From: Symbiobacteriaceae bacterium
GTDB taxonomy: Bacteria > Bacillota > JAAYKD01 > WRDA01
Direction: 5' to 3'
DNA length: 7,497 nucleotides
Assembly: GCA_009779515.1 (NCBI GenBank)
Contig: WREE01000097.1
Location: forward strand, 1-7,497
The notes below the pieces were generated by a model. The model worked only from the letters and a program-made list of their open reading frames with translations, ran no database searches and was not told the origin of the DNA. Of this stretch, positions 4,791 to 7,497 are shown piece by piece (position 1 is the first letter of the stretch; each line of letters begins with the position of its first letter). Both the position numbers and the translations under genes were made by a program.

Positions 4791-7280
4791 ATGAGGTTTC
4801 GTCAGTATTTATTGTGCTTACTGCTTCTGTTGGTCGTTTTGTCCCTAAACTCCTCCTCTAAGGTTTGGGGAGCTGAAGCTATACGTTTACAGGTGAACGG
4901 TGAACCGGTAGAGTTAGGGCGCGCTCCCTTACTGGAGGGAGGCAGGTTGCTCATCCCTGTTCGTCTTTTTGCCGAAGCATTTGGTGCCATTGTCCACTGG
5001 GAACCGCTGGAGCAATCGGTGACTATTTCTGCCAACTACCAGGTCATACGGCTGATCATTGGGGAAAGCTGGGTGCAAGTTGGCGACCAGATAAGCTATA
5101 TGGATGTGCCTGCTCGCCTTGATAATGAAGTTACCTATGTTCCTTTGCGCTTTCTAGGAGAAGCTCTGGGAGTGCGTGTCGACTATTACCAACAGGAAAA
5201 TCTGGTCACCGCCAGCTACACGGTGCCTATCTCTATCGGCTCTGTGCAGCGTCTAACTTCAGGTGTGGAGCTTAAGATAACGGCCAGCGGTAGGTTTACC
5301 TATACCACCATGATTTTAACTAACCCTGACCGCTATGTTTTAGACTTGCAAAATACCGTGCCGGAACAAACCGACGGCACTCTGTCGGTCAACATCGCTG
5401 GCATTTCTACTATACGCTACCATTACCATGAAACAGCGACCCCCTATACTCGTGTGGTCTTGGATCTGGAAGGTTCGACCCAGGGGCTCAATATTATGCA
5501 AAGCTCCGACGGCAAACTGCTAACTATCCAGTCACGTTTTTATTATATTAATACAGTGCGCAATCAGCGATTGGGCAGCGGTGAGGAACTTACCTTAACT
5601 ATGGACGGACGTATAGCGGCACAAATGGAGGGGCGTTACTTAAATGGCCCTTCTACCGATTATTTGACTACAGTAGCAGGAGATCGTGCTCCTCAGGAAG
5701 AAGCAGCGCTTCCCCCAACTCCTCCTTCGACCTCGCTTACGTTCCCTGAAGCTCCTCCCCAGGAGATTCAAACCATCGACCCCGCTTCACCACACCTTAC
5801 TACTCCTGCCACCACTCCCTCAACTGCTCCACCCGAAGTGCTAACCACCATCCGGGAGTATACGGCGACTACCCTGGATTATTTAAATTTTCGTAGTGGT
5901 CCCGGTTTTGATTATGATGTGCTAAATGTCTTACCGGAAGGAACAGTAGCTATTATCTTACAGCGTCGGGGAGAGTGGGCTTTACTACGCTTAACTGATG
6001 GTAGTGAAGGTTGGTGCCATATTGAATTTCTCGAAATGGGACAACGGGATGTTCCTATATACTCCCCGGGAGCAACTCCACCAAGTAATCCTGCACCTAC
6101 CTCACCTACCTTGCCGCCACCCACGTTACCTCCTACCATCGCACCTTCCACCACCCTAAAAGACCCCAACACCCTGTACGAGGTCTCCGGAGAGTTTGGG
6201 CACGGAAGCTATTTTGCCATCTTTTTGCCCGGTGTATTCCCCCAGTTACCTGCCAATTTTGTCCGAGCTTTCGATTCCTTAATCACCCATATAAGCCTCC
6301 TGCCTGGGGAGGAGGGCTCCTGGTTAAATATCGGTTTAGTGCGGGAAATGACGTACCAGGTTAGTGTGCTGGATAATCAACTGGAGATTGCTCTCAACTT
6401 AGAAACACGCCTCAGCCGTCTCTCTTTCACCAGAGATGCTTCCGGGAGTACGGTCAGTATCAACTTAAGCCGCTCCGTAGGTTATGAAGTCAACTTTATG
6501 GCTAACCCCAGCCGAGTGGAGATTACCATCACTGGTGCTGCTGTGTTAAATATCCCAGCTCAACAGCTGGTGCAAGACGGTTTAATTACCCAGATACTCA
6601 CCAGCACTTCCCTGGAGAGCGCTAAAGTGACCATCGAGCTAGATTACCTCATTGGCTACCGGGTCATGTCAGCTCGACGCAGTGATCTTATAGAAATCAA
6701 GCTCTTCACCCGAGGGTTAGCTGGCAAGACCGTCTACCTAGATCCCGGACATGGAGGGAGCTTATTAGTAAATGGCGGCGATCCGGGAGCCATCTCTTAC
6801 CTTCACCCTTATTTCCATGAAGCTACGGGTACTTTGGATATTGCTCTTCGCTTAAAGAGTTTATTGGAGCAGGCTGGGGTCACGGTTTTACTCACCCGTT
6901 CCACCGATGCTCCAGTTGATATCAGGGATAGAGTGAGCATGATCAATGCCAGTTCGGCCGATATACTAGTATCTATTCATCACAACTCGGCGACCAACCA
7001 GGCAGCAAGTGGTGCGGAAACCTTCTACTGGTCGCAAACTCCTGACCGCTTACGTTTGGCCCAACTGTTGCAGCAAAACTTGGTGTCTGGGTTAGGTTTA
7101 ATCGACCGAGGAGTTAAACGCTCTGCTTTTTATCCTATCAACCAAGCGACCATGCCGGGAGCTTTGGTAGAAGTAGGCTTTTTATCTAATGCCTACGAAG
7201 GGCAACTCATCCGTGATCCCGCCTGGCGCGCTCGTGCCGCCGAGGCTCTCTTTGCCGGTATCGCCGCCTTTTTCGAGTAG
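4791..7280 (+). CDS. Exported multi-domain N-acetylmuramoyl-L-alanine amidase
   Basis: This 829-residue protein should hydrolyse the bond between N-acetylmuramic acid and L-alanine in peptidoglycan, acting outside the membrane. A signal peptide (residues 1 to about 30; RFR, a Leu-rich core, then WGAEA) leads. Next come a copper-amine-oxidase-like N-terminal domain (31-140), an AMIN domain (145-250), a Pro/Thr linker (298-350), an SH3b domain (353-415; LNFRSGPGF), a second Pro/Thr linker (416-460) and one or two diverged AMIN-like domains (462-645). The C-terminal Amidase_3 domain (648-829) has zinc ligands His654 (DPGHGG), Glu677 (FHEAT) and His730 (SIHHNS), and catalytic Glu794 (VEVGFLSN). 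ATG 4791 has AGGAGG six bases upstream and begins the signal peptide; an in-frame GTG at 4758 would add 11 residues and falls on the -10 box. AMIN and SH3b domains usually bind cell wall. A role in cell separation, growth or spore-related wall turnover is possible. Confidence 0.93.
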   Translation: MRFRQYLLCLLLLLVVLSLNSSSKVWGAEAIRLQVNGEPVELGRAPLLEGGRLLIPVRLFAEAFGAIVHWEPLEQSVTISANYQVIRLIIGESWVQVGDQISYMDVPARLDNEVTYVPLRFLGEALGVRVDYYQQENLVTASYTVPISIGSVQRLTSGVELKITASGRFTYTTMILTNPDRYVLDLQNTVPEQTDGTLSVNIAGISTIRYHYHETATPYTRVVLDLEGSTQGLNIMQSSDGKLLTIQSRFYYINTVRNQRLGSGEELTLTMDGRIAAQMEGRYLNGPSTDYLTTVAGDRAPQEEAALPPTPPSTSLTFPEAPPQEIQTIDPASPHLTTPATTPSTAPPEVLTTIREYTATTLDYLNFRSGPGFDYDVLNVLPEGTVAIILQRRGEWALLRLTDGSEGWCHIEFLEMGQRDVPIYSPGATPPSNPAPTSPTLPPPTLPPTIAPSTTLKDPNTLYEVSGEFGHGSYFAIFLPGVFPQLPANFVRAFDSLITHISLLPGEEGSWLNIGLVREMTYQVSVLDNQLEIALNLETRLSRLSFTRDASGSTVSINLSRSVGYEVNFMANPSRVEITITGAAVLNIPAQQLVQDGLITQILTSTSLESAKVTIELDYLIGYRVMSARRSDLIEIKLFTRGLAGKTVYLDPGHGGSLLVNGGDPGAISYLHPYFHEATGTLDIALRLKSLLEQAGVTVLLTRSTDAPVDIRDRVSMINASSADILVSIHHNSATNQAASGAETFYWSQTPDRLRLAQLLQQNLVSGLGLIDRGVKRSAFYPINQATMPGALVEVGFLSNAYEGQLIRDPAWRARAAEALFAGIAAFFE

Positions 7281-7314
7281 AAGCCCATGAACCGCAGTTC
7301 ATGGGCTTCTACTC
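7275..7314. terminator. Perfect 18-bp inverted repeat spanning the amidase stop codon
   Basis: GAGTAGAAGCCCATGAAC (7275-7292) and GTTCATGGGCTTCTAC plus TC (7297-7314) are fully complementary around the 4-base loop CGCA. The left arm starts in the penultimate codon and includes the TAG stop (7278-7280). The position suggests a transcript end or an RNA-stabilising 3' hairpin. No T-tract follows (next bases CACATCAAC), so Rho-independent termination is only a possibility, and it could equally be a dispersed palindromic repeat. The perfect stem is seen; its role is inferred. Confidence 0.6.
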
Positions 7315-7323
7315 CACATCAAC

Positions 7324-7343
7324 GGGCAGATTGCCATCTGCCC
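7324..7343. repeat. Hairpin in the left inverted end
   Basis: GGGCAGAT (7324-7331) pairs perfectly with ATCTGCCC (7336-7343) around TGCC. It corresponds, in inverted orientation, to the hairpin at 7438-7457. The two differ at two stem pairs, both pairs being preserved, and at one loop base. Confidence 0.75.
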
Positions 7344-7437
7344 CTACGAAAATCCATCGCCAATATGGTGCAGGGACTAATAAGTCACGGTTACAAGATG
7401 ATTGGGTTGTTTCAATGTAGCAGCGGTCATTTCGTAG

Positions 7438-7457
7438 GGGACGATGGTAATCGTCCC
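7438..7457. repeat. Hairpin in the right inverted end
   Basis: GGGACGAT (7438-7445) pairs perfectly with ATCGTCCC (7450-7457) around GGTA. It is preceded by TTTCGTAG, shared with the left end in inverted form. Stem differences from the left hairpin are compensatory. Confidence 0.75.
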
Positions 7458-7497
7458 GCTGGAATGTGTGTACACTTACTAGACCCGGGGTCCCCAC

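Larger units (their letters stand above)
7315..7468. mobile_element. MITE-like element with hairpin-bearing inverted ends
   Basis: The right end TTTCGTAGGGG (7430-7440) is the exact reverse complement of 7341-7351. The match continues outward through a hairpin and, with a small gap, to CACAT (7315-7319) against ATGTG (7464-7468), giving imperfect terminal inverted repeats of about 37-39 bases. Each end contains an 8-bp hairpin with a 4-base loop. The roughly 78-base interior has no convincing open frame. No clear target-site duplication was seen. A GTAGGGG-plus-hairpin pattern is familiar to me from dispersed repeats in Firmicutes, but copy number here cannot be judged. The 29 bases after the element (7469-7497) hold no gene, only a GC-rich palindrome (GACCC-G-GGGTC, 7482-7492) cut off by the window end. 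Confidence 0.6.

Noticed and set aside
7309..7497. Minus-strand open frame of about 62 codons at the right edge
   Set aside because: It is built from the inverted repeats and hairpins of the MITE-like element, lacks a ribosome binding site I can see, and runs off the window.

Overview
The window is a stretch of bacterial chromosome, most likely from an anaerobic, spore-forming Firmicute of the class Clostridia. Three things point there: the conserved ribosome-maturation cluster rpsP-khpA-rimM-trmD-rplS-rbgA, strong AGGAGG-type ribosome binding sites, and a secreted multi-domain amidase with a copper-amine-oxidase-like N-terminal domain, a domain mix I associate with Clostridia. A sequence closely matching a sigma-H promoter also fits a sporulating lineage. 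I cannot name the genus from sequence alone.

Positions 1-3253 form one tight plus-strand operon: the end of rpsP (ribosomal protein S16), khpA (KH-domain RNA chaperone), rimM (30S maturation), trmD (tRNA m1G37 methyltransferase), rplS (ribosomal protein L19), rbgA (50S assembly GTPase) and yraN (nuclease-like UPF0102). Genes overlap or are separated by at most 14 bases, and no promoter is evident inside. Together they build both ribosomal subunits and modify tRNA. rimM (TTG), rbgA (GTG) and yraN (GTG) use non-ATG starts, and trmD overlaps rplS by 71 bases.

Positions 3254-4053 are the accessory part. A 117-residue protein of unknown function (3367-3720) lies between yraN and rnhB, behind a near-perfect sigma-H promoter. 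It is followed by a 333-base non-coding stretch holding at least five stem-loops, including two near-identical 29-base palindromic repeats. The second palindrome runs into the -35 box of the promoter that appears to drive rnhB.

Positions 4054-7280 hold rnhB (RNase HII), with an unusual Gly-Cys-Gly in place of the Gly-Arg-Gly motif, then a separately promoted gene for a large exported N-acetylmuramoyl-L-alanine amidase. The amidase gene ends inside a perfect 18-bp inverted repeat.

Positions 7281-7497 have no credible gene. They carry a MITE-like element (about 7315-7468) whose inverted ends each contain a hairpin. The two hairpins differ by compensatory base-pair changes.

I found no complete new multi-gene system. 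The best candidates for something undescribed are the sigma-H-linked unknown protein with its stem-loop-rich downstream region, and the paired-hairpin element at the right end.
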